Below are positions 23,715 to 34,670 of a stretch of DNA of 64,000 nt, piece after piece. Origin of the DNA: Protea cynaroides (Eukaryota > Streptophyta > Magnoliopsida > Proteales > Proteaceae); NCBI GenBank assembly GCA_028583415.1, contig CM053266.1, positions 3,481,217 to 3,545,216 of the forward strand, in the 5' to 3' direction. Under the pieces are notes generated by a model. That model ran no database searches. It was not told where the DNA came from and saw only the letters and a list, made by a program, of their open reading frames with translations. The stretch's first letter is position 1, and each line of letters begins with the position of its first letter. Position numbers and translations under genes: made by a program.

Positions 23715-24025
23715 CCTCGGACTCTATCCAATAGACTATATTGCACTTAACTAAGTGAATGAACTGAGTTAGGAAAATTTTAAAAAAAATCTTAATACAA
23801 ACACACCCTAAGCATTGTTTGATACCTGAGACTGATTAAAAAAGAGCATAATATACTATGTTAAATATGGAATTTAATGATACTCATACACTAGTTAGGA
23901 AAACATAAAACTGTCATTAAACAGAAAAGAGAGTATCAAATGTAATAGTACTATAGGGTACAGTCTACAAACCGGACAATTACCCTGTTATATAAACAGT
24001 CAATAAAGAGAAAATAAAAGGACAA
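23715..24025 (+). other. Element B leader between PBS and aORF stop
   Basis: 310 bp, AT-rich, no gene on either strand; conserved in A and C. Transcripts from the aORF would run through it into the 5' LTR unless they are terminated here. Confidence 0.6.
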
Positions 24026-25297
24026 TCATGGGGTAGGGGGCCTAGGAGGAATAGGGTCCACTATGTCATAATCTCGCTCGTAAGTAACCCTAAGCCAGTG
24101 TACCTGGTCCTGTGTGACCCGTAGGCTCCGAGCCAGACGTCCCAATTCCTGACCCATCTCTTGCTGAGACTCTAGGATGATCCTCTTGGTATCCCTGATC
24201 TCCGTGAACATGCTCAACACTGGGTCCGGAGGGGGATGAGACGGTCCAGCTGTAGATGTAGGCTGTGGTGCTACAGGTATAGGCTGGGAAGCTGGCACTG
24301 ATACATCCTCTGCCCTATCATCGTCATCCCCATCATCACTCTCAGCCTTTGTTGTGTGTGTCGCATTGGCTGCTTCTGCTGCTGCTGCCGCGACTGCTAC
24401 CCTCCTAAGTGGGCGAGGGCGAGCCTCCAGCTCATCATCACTAACAGGCATATTATCCATCTGCATCCTAAGAATGGCATCCCAATCGATGTCTAAAGTC
24501 ATAGTATCCTCAACAGCTACCTCGCCTCTCATGCTCACTCGTAGGCGCCGCAGAAGAGTAGTGATGAGACGACCATATGGGAGGTTACTGGCCTGATCGG
24601 CTAAAGTCGCCTGATGCATAGTCCGAATGATGAGGTAAGGGAGAGAGACCCGCTCCCCTGTGCAGACGCAGTAGGTGATGTACTGAGTGAGTTGAGATAA
24701 CTCACTGTAGTGGCCGCTCTGGGGCACAATGTTGTGCTGGATGATGCGGCTATAAACTCGAGCCAGGGGCTTCAGACTAGCAGCCTTCATAGGAGCCCCA
24801 GGATTCAGTATCTGCTCCGCTATCTCTCGGGGTAGATCCTCGCTCAGGTAACCCTTCACTTTGGGAAGGCAGTACACTAGATCTCCATCATTGGGGACCC
24901 CTAGCAGGTCAGCTAACTGATGAGTATCGAAGGAGATGTGGACGCCCTTGACGAAGCTGGAGATGCGCAAGTCCCTACCCTGATTTGGATCGTTGACATC
25001 CCCATGAAGCTCTAGGTTGGCGTAGAAGTGTTTGACCAGATTGGGGCGAGTGGTCTCAGTGTAAGTAATGACAGGCACCCATCCAAGCCTATCGAAAGCT
25101 GCTTGCACATCAAACCTGTGCAACTGCTCCAAGTTGACCCGCCGCCTAGACTCTATGTTCTTGCTATCGAACCAAGGGAAACGGGCTTGTGCCGCCTCGG
25201 AACGGAACCACTGCTCATCGAGCTATGGAATTGGTGGATGAGGAGCGCGCATGCCCAAGCCATAGGGACGCTTGCCAAGATCACGTCGTGGAGCCAT
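24026..25297 (-). pseudogene. Element B antisense ORF (aORF), nearly intact, one premature stop
   Basis: A 423-codon minus-strand ORF between PBS and gag, divergent from gag. The start is ATG at 25297-25295, chosen because A and C align to the same start and a 3' splice-site-like sequence lies just upstream. One TAG (25225-25223, codon 25) interrupts it where A has a Gln codon, a likely CAG-to-TAG change. An N-terminal globular part (about residues 40-290) has NLEQLHRF, RPNLVKHFYANLE, ISFDTHQLADLLG and LPYGRL blocks. An Ala-rich then Asp/Glu-rich linker follows, and a helical C-terminus with QVHWLRV and DYDIVDPIPP. This matches the 'putative plant transposon protein' family by eye. I see no catalytic motif, signal peptide or membrane segment. 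Function unknown. Confidence 0.8.
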
Positions 25298-26187
25298 TTA
25301 ACCTGCAAAACAAAAGGAAAACAAGAAGAAAAACATTAGGAATTGTCAAAAATTTGACAGCGTAACGACAACAATTTGGGAAAAGCCTCAAACTCACCCA
25401 AAACTTGGGGAGGAGGACTTACGTAACCCCCGCACACTTCAAGCAAACCAATCCCATGCAATTTCAACAAGAAATTTAAGAAATTTAAGAAAATCAAGAA
25501 ATTTCAAAAATTTGAAAAACCTAGGTTAAAATTAAAAAAAAATTGATTTTTATGAAAACCATTTGGTGGAAGTTCAAATTGATTGAGGGCTTTTGCTCTT
25601 GGGGGTCTCTAAACCCTTTCTAAACCGAAGGAAAGAAGTTCCTACGGTTAGAATCTTCCAATCAAAGAAAAATAAAAAATTTTAAGTAAAGATGATATGA
25701 TGTAAAAGTTTGATAGAAAGGGAAGAAACTTACCTGGAGGCGATGTTCTAAGCTTGGAACGGAAGAAAATGGCTTCTAAGGTCACCGGCCGGACTGTAGC
25801 AACTTAGGAACCAGAGAGGAATCGCCACCGGAGAGAAGGAAGAGGGAAAAAGTGAGAAAAATCTCACTTTTTTGCGATTTTAAGCCCTTTCTGGGCATAT
25901 CGGTCGACCGGTACCCCATAGGGGCTGCGACCGCTATGTCTCGGTCAGAATAAAAATTCTGACCGGTTGACTATACCGGTCGCACAACTTTCTACAGAGT
26001 AGCGACCGGTATGTTGCGACCGGTCAGCTATAGAACAGCCATAAAAATTTTTGAAAAATTTTAAAAATTTTGTAAATTTAAATTTCTACTTTTCGACTGT
26101 TACGCCTTATATTGTTCAAGACTAACACCACTATTATTGTTCTCATGTGTTATGTCTTCTACTCAGATCCAAACAAAATAGTCTGAG
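25298..26187. promoter_or_regulatory. Divergent intergenic segment between aORF and gag of element B
   Basis: 890 bp separating the head-to-head starts of aORF (minus) and gag (plus). On the aORF side are a candidate 431-nt 5'UTR intron (donor GTAAGTTTC from 25733, acceptor TTTTGCAG ending 25303) and a TATA-like TTAAAAT (25883-25877). Beyond that is a cluster of ACCGGT/GGTCGACCGGT/GCGACCGGT motifs (25899-26032) like those in the LTRs. On the gag side, a pyrimidine-rich 3' splice-site-like sequence ends in CAG at 26166, 21 bases before the gag ATG. Element C has the same layout. Confidence 0.6.
25899..26032. promoter_or_regulatory. Palindromic ACCGGT motif cluster upstream of the element B aORF
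   Basis: Contains CGGTCGACCGGTACC, GACCGGTTGAC, ACCGGTCGCAC and GCGACCGGTATG in 134 bp, interrupted by short AT-rich pieces. The same words form two clusters in each LTR of this family. The position, just upstream of the TATA-like box of the aORF, parallels the position of the LTR cluster upstream of the LTR TATA box. Confidence 0.6.
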
Positions 26188-27540
26188 ATGGTAGGCGAAA
26201 ACGGTCGTAGGGGCCGAAAGCGTCACCAGGCTAGGGTGCGCCACGAGGAAGAAGAACATGTAGAACTAGGCTATGTTAGAGAGCCAAGCCCGGTAGTTGA
26301 GGAAGAACAAGTTCCAAGGGCACCGACAAATTTACTTGGCCCTCCTCACACGAACTCTGAGACTATTGTGACCAATCTGGTATATCAAATGGAAGCTCAG
26401 CAGAAAGCATTCCTGAGCGAGATGTTAAAGATGTTCAGGCCACCGGGTCATGTTTCCACCGAAGGTACGCCTGGGTCTGGAGGGAATAATACTACACTAC
26501 CGATGCATGGTAGTCCAGGGCCGATGGGCCAAGCACATAATGTACCACCACCGCACCAGTTTCCGTCATCTTCTGCTTATCAGGGAGCCTACCCGTACCC
26601 ACCACCATGGTACGGGATGAATACACAGGGACAGCACGATCTGAGTCGGGCGGTGGACAGATTTTTAAAGTTGAAGCATTCTTCATTCACGGGTAAGACC
26701 AGGAAACCATTGTGGCCAGCACAGTGGGTTGCAGAAATGGAGAAGAATTTCTGCCTGATGACTTGTACAGAAGAGGAGAAGGTTCTGTTTGCCACTCATA
26801 TGCTGAAGGAAGATGTGAATGCTTGGTAGAATTCTACACGGGCATATCTGGAGACAAAGCATACACAGGTGGATTGGGAAGTGTTCAAGGTTGCCTTCTT
26901 CGATAAATATTTTCCGAAGAGTTTCAGAGATCAGTTGGAGAAGGAGTTCCTTAATCTACAACAGTCTCAGTCGACAGTGGATGCTTACCAGTAGAGGTAT
27001 GAAGAATTATTTTTCTTCGCACCGGCAAGTATGCAAGAGGAAGAGACCAAGACACGTAGGTTCACCATGGGACTGCGTGGAAGCATCAGAGAGCCATATT
27101 GGGGCTGGACAAGAAAATTTATAATGAGGCTGTACAGGTTGCGAGAGTTATAGAATCCAGTCAGAGGGACAGCTTCTTCGCTCAGAACAGGGGAGTGAAG
27201 AGACCCGCTACTGAGAGTTCAGGTAGCAGTAACAATAGACCTTTCCGCCCGTACAGGGCTCAGTACACTACAGGGCCTGCAAGAAACAATACGGCACCAC
27301 CTGTGCCATAGTTCGCTGGACACAACTCGAACATTAAATGTTTAAACTGTCAACAAGTGGGACATGTTGCAAGGACCTGCACTCTACCAAGGAAACAACC
27401 TCCCCAGCAAGGAAAAGTATTTGCTGTCACCACGGAAGAGGCAGCCGCATCACCTGATGTGGTCACTGGTATGATTCTACCCCTTACTATTTGGCTTACT
27501 ATTGCATTGTGTGTGTGAGCATGTAGAATTAAGGGACAAT
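26188..27540 (+). pseudogene. Element B gag (broken)
   Basis: ATG at 26188, shortly after a splice-acceptor-like site. The first 213 codons are open: a charged N-terminus, a Pro/Tyr-rich middle (AYPYPPPWYGMN), then the retrotransposon gag domain (FTGKTRKPLWPAQWV, LKEDVNAWW-type). TAG at 26827-26829 (Trp expected), TAG at 26992-26994 (after Tyr-Gln) and a frameshift near 27085 break the frame. A CCHC zinc knuckle (CLNCQQVGHVARTC) lies at 27339-27380, after a TAG at 27309-27311. Nucleocapsid and structural role by family; this copy is not functional as read. Confidence 0.88.
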
Positions 27541-30500
27541 AAAATTTCAAGAATTGTAAATGTAGCTGGTATACCTGCCAGAGTACTCTTTGACTCTGGG
27601 GCCATGCACTCCTTTGTTTCTATTTCCTTTGGAAAGTGAATGGAGTTACCGATCAAGCACTTGAACCCAAGCTTGATAGTTCACTCTCCGCTAGGAGTCG
27701 AAGTGGCTTTGACTGAATATTGTGGGCCGTGTACAGTATGTATTGAGGGCCGAGACTTAGAAGCAAGTCTGATACTACTCGAGATGGCAGACTTTGATGT
27801 CATCTTGGGAATGGATTGGCTAGGACATCATTCAACTATTTTATTATGTGATGAAAGGAAGCTTGTGCTTACAGACAAAAAGGGAAAAGAGTATAGCTTC
27901 ACTGGGACCAAGTTACCTAAGAAGCGGAAGCTGATCCTCTCCGCCCTAAAAGCTAAGAGATGCTTAGAGAAGGGGGGAGTGGGGTACCTAGTATCTATAG
28001 TCGACATCACTGCGGAGTCCCCAAAGATGGAGGATATAGATGTGGTACGAGAATTCCCAGATGTATTTCTTGAGGATCTTCCAGGTCTACCATCGGACAG
28101 GGCTACAGAGTTTGTGATAGACCTCATGCCAGGTTCGGCATCGGTGTCTAAAGCACCATACAGGATGGCCCCTACCGAGTTAAAGGAGTTGAAGACCCAG
28201 TTACAAGAATTGTTAGATAAGGGTTTCATACGACCTAGCATATCACCTTGGGGAGCACCTGTATTATTTGTCAAGAAGAAGGACGGAAGTGTACGACTGT
28301 GCATCGACTACCATGAGCTGAACAAGTTAACAATAAAGAATCGGTATTCTTTGCCTAGGATCGATGACCTGTTCGATCAGTTACAGGGTGCAAAGGTTTT
28401 CTCGAAGATTGATATCCGATTAGGGTATCACCAACTGAAGATCAAGGCCGGAGATATTCCGAAGACTGCTGTCAGGACGAGGTATGGGCATTATGAGTTT
28501 CTAGTTATGTCATTCGGGTTGACCAACGCCCCAGCGTCGTTCATGGAACTGATGAACCGAGTGTTTCATGATATGTTGGACACTTCGATCATCGTATTCA
28601 TCGATGACATATTGGTCTACTCAAAGGACATGGAGGCTCATACAACACATTTGAGGGCAGCCCTACAACGGCTGAGAAAGGATATGCTTTATGCTAAATT
28701 CAAGAAGTGTGAGTTTTGGCTGAAGGAAGTGGCTTTCTTGGGCCATGTAGTATCTGAAGACGGTATCAAGGTTTATCCAAGTAAGATAGATGCTATAGTA
28801 GGATGGGAAGCACCAAAATCTATTGTGGAGATTCGTAGTTTCCTTGGGTTGGCTAGTTATTATAGAAGATTTGTGGAAGACTACTCCAGGATCGTTGTTC
28901 CACTCACCAGATTGACCAAGAAGGGGGAGAAATTCATATGGACAGATGAGTGTGAGAAGTGTTTTCAGACTTTGAAGTCAAGACTAGTCTCTGCACCTAT
29001 TTTGACAATCCCAGAACCAAGCGTACCGTTTACCTTATATACGGATGCTTCATGGTTGGGTATTGGGTGCGTATTGATGCAAGGAGAACAGGTGATTGCT
29101 TACGCATCAAGACAGTTAAAAGAGCATGAGAAGAACTATCCTATGCATGATTTGGAGTTAGCGGCGGTTATACATGCAATCAAGACTTGGAGACACTACT
29201 TGTACGGTGAAAAGTTTCAAATTAAGTCAGATCACAAGAGCTTAACTTATCTTTTCACTCAGAAGGATCTGAATATGAGACAAAGGAGATGGCTGGAGTT
29301 ATTAAAAGATTATGATTGTGACATCCAGTACCATCCGGGTAAAGCAAATGTTGTGGCTGACGCCTTAAGCAGAAAGTGGGCATCGAAACCTGAGGCCGGG
29401 CCAAGTACAAATGCTACATTATGTGTTGCAGCCTCAAGTTCAATTGAAGACAATGAAGAGTATATAATAGAGACTGCAGAAGATCCAGTCGAGCAAGGCT
29501 TAATTCATAAGTTCGCCATTATATTCGCAGCTTTGAAGATCTCACCGGATCTAGTGGATGAAGTTAAGGTAGCAATCCTACAGGATCCACATCTCAAGAC
29601 AGTGCAAGAAGACCTAGGGAAGAGTACGAGCAATCCTGACTTTACCTTGAATTTAGACAAGGTACTCAGGTATCGTGGATGGTTATGTATACTTGAGAGT
29701 GAAGACTACAATATCAGAGGTAGAGTTATGACTGAAGTTCATTGCACTCCATATTCGGTACATCCAGGAAGTACCAAAATGTACCATGATTTAAGAAGAT
29801 TTTATTGGTGGAGGGGTATGAAAGCAGATATAGCTCGTTTCGTGTTTCAATGTCTGAATTGTCAACAAGTTAAAGCAGAAAGGCAAAGACCCGCAGGTTT
29901 GCTACAACCACTACCGGAGCTTGCATGGAAGTGGGATTGCATTACTATGGATTTCGTCATTGGTCTACCTTTAACACCAAGGTCAGTGGATGCAGTTTGG
30001 GTAATAGTCGATCGACTCACCAAGACAGCACGATTCATTGCGGTCAGACCTCAGTATACCATGGACAAGCTGGCCAAGCTATATGTTGATAATATAGTTA
30101 GACTTCATGGTGTCCCAGAAAGCATAGTATCTGATAGAGATCCCCATTTTACATCAAAGTTTTGGGAAGGACTAGAGAAAGCTATGGGAACAAAGTTGAA
30201 GTTCAGTACAGCTTTTCACCCTTAGACAGACGGGCAGTCAGAACGAACTATTCAAATTTTAGAAGATATGCTCCGAGCATGTGCCCTAGATTTCAAGGGA
30301 GCTTGGGACGAGAAGCTATCGCTTATCGAGTTTGCTTATAACAACAGCTATCAGGCTACAATTCAGATGGCTCCATATGAAGCACTCTATGGAAAGAAGT
30401 GCCGTACACCTCTGCTATGGAATGAGGTGGGAGAAAGAAGAATTGTTGGACCGGAGTTTGTTGAAGAAACTTGTCGAGTGATTGATCAAATCAAGGAGAG

Positions 30501-31000
30501 AGTAAAGACAGCTCAAGTTCGACAGAAGCACTATGCGGATAATCGACGTCGAGATCTGGAGTTTGCAGTGGGTGACAAAGTATTCTTGAAGATATCACCG
30601 ATGCGAGGTCTGAAAAGGTTCGGTAAGAAGGGGAAGCTATGCCCCAGGTATGTGGGACCATACGAGATATTGACCAGACGTGGTAATGTAGCATATCAAT
30701 TGGCTCTACCACCATCTATGTCAAGCATACATGATGTATTTCATGTATCGTTATTGAAGAAGTATGTCAGGGATTCATCTTTACAGCAGACCCCCCAGAC
30801 TTGACTGAAGACTTAACATTTGAAGTGGTGCCTGTGATGCTCTCAAGCCGAAAGGTACAACAACTTTGAACCAAGGATATCTATTATGTGAAAGTGCATT
30901 GGAAAAGCCAAGATGTCAAAGAGATTACTTGGGAAGAGGAGAGCGCGATGAGGAAGGAGTACCCTAACCTTTTCGACGATCAAGGTACGTTCAAATTTTG
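27541..31000 (+). pseudogene. Element B pol: protease, RT, RNase H, integrase, chromodomain-like tail
   Basis: Protease active site DSG at 27592-27600, followed by a TGA at 27637-27639. From 27640 one frame stays open for 861 codons. It holds the rest of the protease (DFDVILGMDWLG), RT with catalytic FIDD (28597-28608), RNase H (YTDAS near 29036; ADALSRK near 29356), the integrase zinc-binding part (HPGSTKMYHDLR...CLNCQQVK, about 29755-29880) and the integrase core (Asp codons at 29950 and 30133). TAG at 30223-30225 replaces a Gln codon just before the third catalytic residue (Glu, 30241). The frame then continues to about 30770 with a GPY block (YVGPYEI). A frameshift follows, then a chromodomain-like end (KVHWKSQDVKEITWE, about 30890-30940). 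Tekay/Del-type chromovirus by domain order. About five lesions in total. Confidence 0.93.
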
Positions 31001-31017
31001 GGGCCGAAATTTTTTTT

Positions 31018-31085
31018 AAGGGTGGGGGAGTTGTGAAACCTACATGCAAATTTTTGGGATGAAATTTCTTTTTAGGGTGGGGGAG
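31018..31085 (+). other. Duplicated polypurine tract of element B
   Basis: AAGGGTGGGGGAG at 31018-31030 and AGGGTGGGGGAG at 31074-31085. The 55-bp unit between them starts TGTGAAACC and ends at the second tract. LTR ends in B follow the second (downstream) copy, as the TTATG duplication shows. Confidence 0.8.
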
Positions 31086-31086
31086 T

Positions 31087-33349
31087 TGTAAGACCCGCAC
31101 TCCATAAACCCGGTTTAAACCTTGATTTCATGTCGTGGCAGGTCTTCCGTTCATCACCGGGCCAGATGGGACGAGCGGATGACAAACAGGTACGAAATCG
31201 GATCAAAGATGATCAAATAAGTGTCATTTTATGTTGACCGGTCGATGGTACTGGACTTGGTACCGGACCGGTCAGCTCTGCGCAGCTGACTATGGAGATC
31301 CGGAATTGGATCTCTGCGGGTCCCATTTTCCCAAACCCTAATACATGAACCTTCTTAATCCTAATAGGGTTACTAAACCCTAATCCTAGCCTATATAAAC
31401 ACCTCTAAATCTCCTCAAATCCTTTCCATTATCTCTCACAAACCCTAGAAAGGAGAAGGAGGTTGGAGAAGGAGAAGAGGCTAGGAAGAAGAAGGAAGTG
31501 TCGTCATTGTCGTTCGACGACGCTCACCTTACACCAGTCGACGGTAAGTGTTTTATTCATTCTTCTTACTCTGTGAATCTAGGATAGTTGTATGGTTGGA
31601 TCAATACCATGCAATGCAGGTATTGATCTAAAACCCTAATTGGACACTAAACCCTAATTTTCCGTGAAACCCTAGATTAGAGTTCTAGGATGGTTATCAT
31701 CAAAACTAGACTTGAATGAGTTGGAGATAACTCTAACTCAAAGCTCAGACTTAGAATGGATAGGAGGAACCCTGTAAATCCATGGAGATTGATTGACGGT
31801 AGTCGAAAAACCCAAAGTATGATCTTCCGGAGACATACCGGTCGACCATACCGGTTGCTAGTTTTCTCACAGAGCTGCAACCGGTATGTTGCGACCGGTC
31901 AGCTCTGAAAGGCTGGTTTTGGACTTTGTTGGTTTCCGACCAACGTGAAATCCAAAGAAAACTATTCTAATGAAACCCTAATAATATTGTAGGACTTTGT
32001 GATATTACGTTTGGATCTTGCAACGTGGAGCAAGCTATCAAACGAGCATCAGGTAAGGGAATCTGACCTAAACCCTAATAATTAATGGACAGTAAATCGT
32101 TGTTAATAACCTGAATATACATGATGTGATGTTTGTGCATATTCACATCCCATCCTTTACTTTCAGTTATTATTATTGTTCATGCATTGATAGAATGTGA
32201 TTGTTGGGCATGTGATTGTTTTCGTTGGTGTGTGGAGTGGGACATGGGGCCTGGGATCATTCCTCACACTGACACTTTTTGTAGTATCCTATTTTGACAT
32301 GCTTGGTACAGGTGGGGCATAGGGAAAGGTCGTGGTACGGTGGTCTCCGATGTTGATGTTGGCCTGGCCATGGTTATGTGGCACTGTGGTCTCCGAAGCC
32401 GACGCTGGCTTGTCTACGATGCTTTAGCTCTATCTCTATGCCGTAGGGAGTTATGTTGGGATAGGGTCTACCTGCGTATTGTTCTATCCTTGTGGGTTAG
32501 TTGCAGATAGGGTATCAGGGGAGGTACGGAGATACCTTAGCTCTATCTCTATGCCGTAGACGGCTGTGCTGGGATAGAGCCTACATTAATGACATATAAG
32601 ATTGGTTAGTTGCGAGCCCAGTTTGCGAGCCCTGGCCAGTAGGGGCTTAGGTACTGGTATGGGTAGGGTATCAGGGGAGGTATGAGGATACCTTAGCTCT
32701 ATCTCTATTCCATGATGGGTGCATGTGGGCTGGTGGTGGTGTGATCTACTATGCGGTGCCACACACTCGTGTATAGAGGTGCGGGGGCCACCAAACCTTT
32801 CTATAGCACATTGCAAACTTAAACCAGACCACAGCATAAAATGATTGTTACTCATGCATAACATTGTGAAACTGTCTGATTGTCTTACTGAGCTATGTTG
32901 TGAGCTCCCCCTTTGTATATACCTTGTTTTAGATGTTGATGCAGGTTACTCAGTGGATGACTACGTGAACGCTTCCGGCGTACGGTGGCGTTGCTGCTAT
33001 GGATGTCCAGGCAGGAGAGGACGAGCATGACGCTTCATGCGAGTGCCCTTTCTGCGTGTACCTTTGATTGGTTTTTAATTATTTTCAGTTATTTTCAGTT
33101 GGATTAAATTAATGTAAGGATATTATATTTTATGTTTGGATTTGAATAATTGGATATTTTACTTAAATTTATCAATAGATTCTTAGTTCATTTATTTAAA
33201 GACTTCTGCTGTCTATTTATATTCTGATTGTGGTTTTGTGCAATGGTTTGTATGAGTGGACAAGGTCTATTCGAGATCCTGGTGTGAACCGTTGGTTCAG
33301 TGATGGTTCACTCACACCATTCTGGTTGGTTCAAAATTGGGGTGTGACA
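31087..33349 (+). repeat. Element B 3' LTR (2263 bp, short form)
   Basis: TGTAAGACCCGC to GGTGTGACA followed by TTATG. Same internal features as the 5' copy: motif clusters about 31240-31290 and 31830-31920, TATA 31392-31398, donor-like ACGGTAAGTG at 31541-31550, micro-ORF segment 32945-33067. Confidence 0.95.
32945..33067 (+). pseudogene. LTR micro-ORF segment, element B 3' LTR (frameshifted)
   Basis: Same segment as 23294-23415 but with one extra T after the YVNA block, giving 123 nt. Downstream of the insertion the original frame is open and ends SCECPFCVYL with a TGA at 33065-33067. Confidence 0.4.
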
Positions 33350-33354
33350 TTATG
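33350..33354. other. Target-site duplication of element B, right copy
   Basis: TTATG, identical to 21438-21442. Confidence 0.9.
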
Positions 33355-34670
33355 AGTCTGTGTTTAGGAATCTCTCCAAACTGCCAACGTATCTTAGGGT
33401 GCTGCCCTAAGAATCAGGATCTGCGTAGTTCGAAATGCGGATTCAATTCATTCATGTTCTTCTTTCAAGATCAGGTTGTGGAACTTAAATTCTCTATGGT
33501 TGGATTCACATCACACCTATCCTAGTTCTCTGTACCCTAAGAGCAATGAGCTGAGGGGTAGGGATTGTACTAAAGCTACCCTTGACCTAAAACCCTAATT
33601 TGACATGTGTTAGGCTAGGCTTCATTTCTCTTGATTAAGATTTATCATTTTTCCATTCTTACCCTTCCAATGAATGTGGGTACCTACATGTACGTCCCCA
33701 CACCTAATATGTCTTCTAGGTGTACATACATGGTAGTTCGACTAGGGTGTTGCAGAAAGTAAGTTATTGCCAACAATATCATATCATTCAAGTATGGCAG
33801 TTAACAAGCATGGCATCTCAGATATAGAAAGAAAGCATGTGAATCAATACAGCAAGAAAGCATGTAAGCATCAAGGTAACAGATATATATATATATATTA
33901 AATGGCATCCCATCTATATTAAAGTATATACATGGGATTCCATTTAAAGTATATCTCAGTATGTCAAATCAGATCCTTGATCAATGGTCTGGAATTAATC
34001 TATTTCTTCAATAATGTAATCAAGAACAAATCCTCAATCTAACGGTCAGATCTCTTCAAAACATGACTATTATGATCAACAACTCAGATTTCATCAAAGT
34101 AGCCAAGATCAAAGGCTCAGATCTCAAATTATGTTTAGTTATGATCATACTAGGATCCAATGGCTAAGATTCTTTTAAATCACTTCATCAAGAACATATT
34201 TGGAAATCAAAGGCTCACATCAGTCCTAATGTCAATCTAATGGTTCAAATTCATCTAAATCACATATCATGATAATCTGACGGTTCAAAAATATTTAAAT
34301 CACACATGATGATGATCCAATAATTGAGATTCATTCCAATGACTCCTAAAGATAATCTAATAGTTCATATTGCTTATCATGATAATCTAACCATTCAGAT
34401 TACTCAAATCAAGGTAAATTATGATCAACAAATCAAATCAAAATATCAAGATCAGTGGTCCTAATCCAGTCTCATCAAATTCAGAGATCAATGGTCCAAT
34501 TTTAATCATATCATAATTCCAAGATCAATGGTCCAATTTTATTTACATCATGATTCCTAGATCAATGGTCCATTTTCAATAAAATTCTAAGCATATGGGA
34601 TCAATTAATTTCATCTTCTACATAATTGGATCAATTTCATCTAATTTTCATAATCGGATCTATCACACCC
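33355..34670. repeat. LTR-X, piece 2 of 3
   Basis: Continues LTR-X after element B. It opens with a third TGCCAACGTAT...TGCGTAGTTC module (about 33378-33432), which contains a CTTAGGGT...GCCCTAAG stem. A short AT repeat lies near 33880-33898. From about 34000 to 34670 there is a degenerate tandem array built on GATCAATGGTCC and GGATCAATTTCAT words. No gene. It ends at GGATC (34666-34670), the target of element C. Confidence 0.6.
34000..34670. repeat. Degenerate tandem array, left part
   Basis: Imperfect repeats of roughly 25-40 bp sharing GATCAAxGGTCxxATTTT and, near the end, AATTGGATCAATTTCATC. The array continues across element C at 45910-46300, so C inserted inside it, and its target GGATC is part of the repeated word. 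Confidence 0.65.

Larger units (their letters stand above)
21443..33349 (+). mobile_element. Element B: full-length gypsy chromovirus-type element with divergent antisense ORF (11.9 kb)
   Basis: Bounded by TTATG on both sides (21438-21442 and 33350-33354). Order: 5' LTR 21443-23699, PBS 23703-23714, aORF on the minus strand 25297-24026, a 0.9-kb divergent segment, gag from 26188, pol to about 31000, two PPT copies, and 3' LTR 31087-33349. The two LTRs differ at about 8 of the first ~140 aligned bases, so the insertion is not very recent. It is the best preserved element here and serves as the reference for A and C. It inserted at the right end of the minisatellite in LTR-X. Confidence 0.96.

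Noticed and set aside
27828..28304. 158-codon ORF antisense to pol of element B
   Set aside because: It lies exactly over the protease/RT linker and RT start of a well-supported pol frame; similar openings recur over the same stretch in other copies as mirror images of pol codons.
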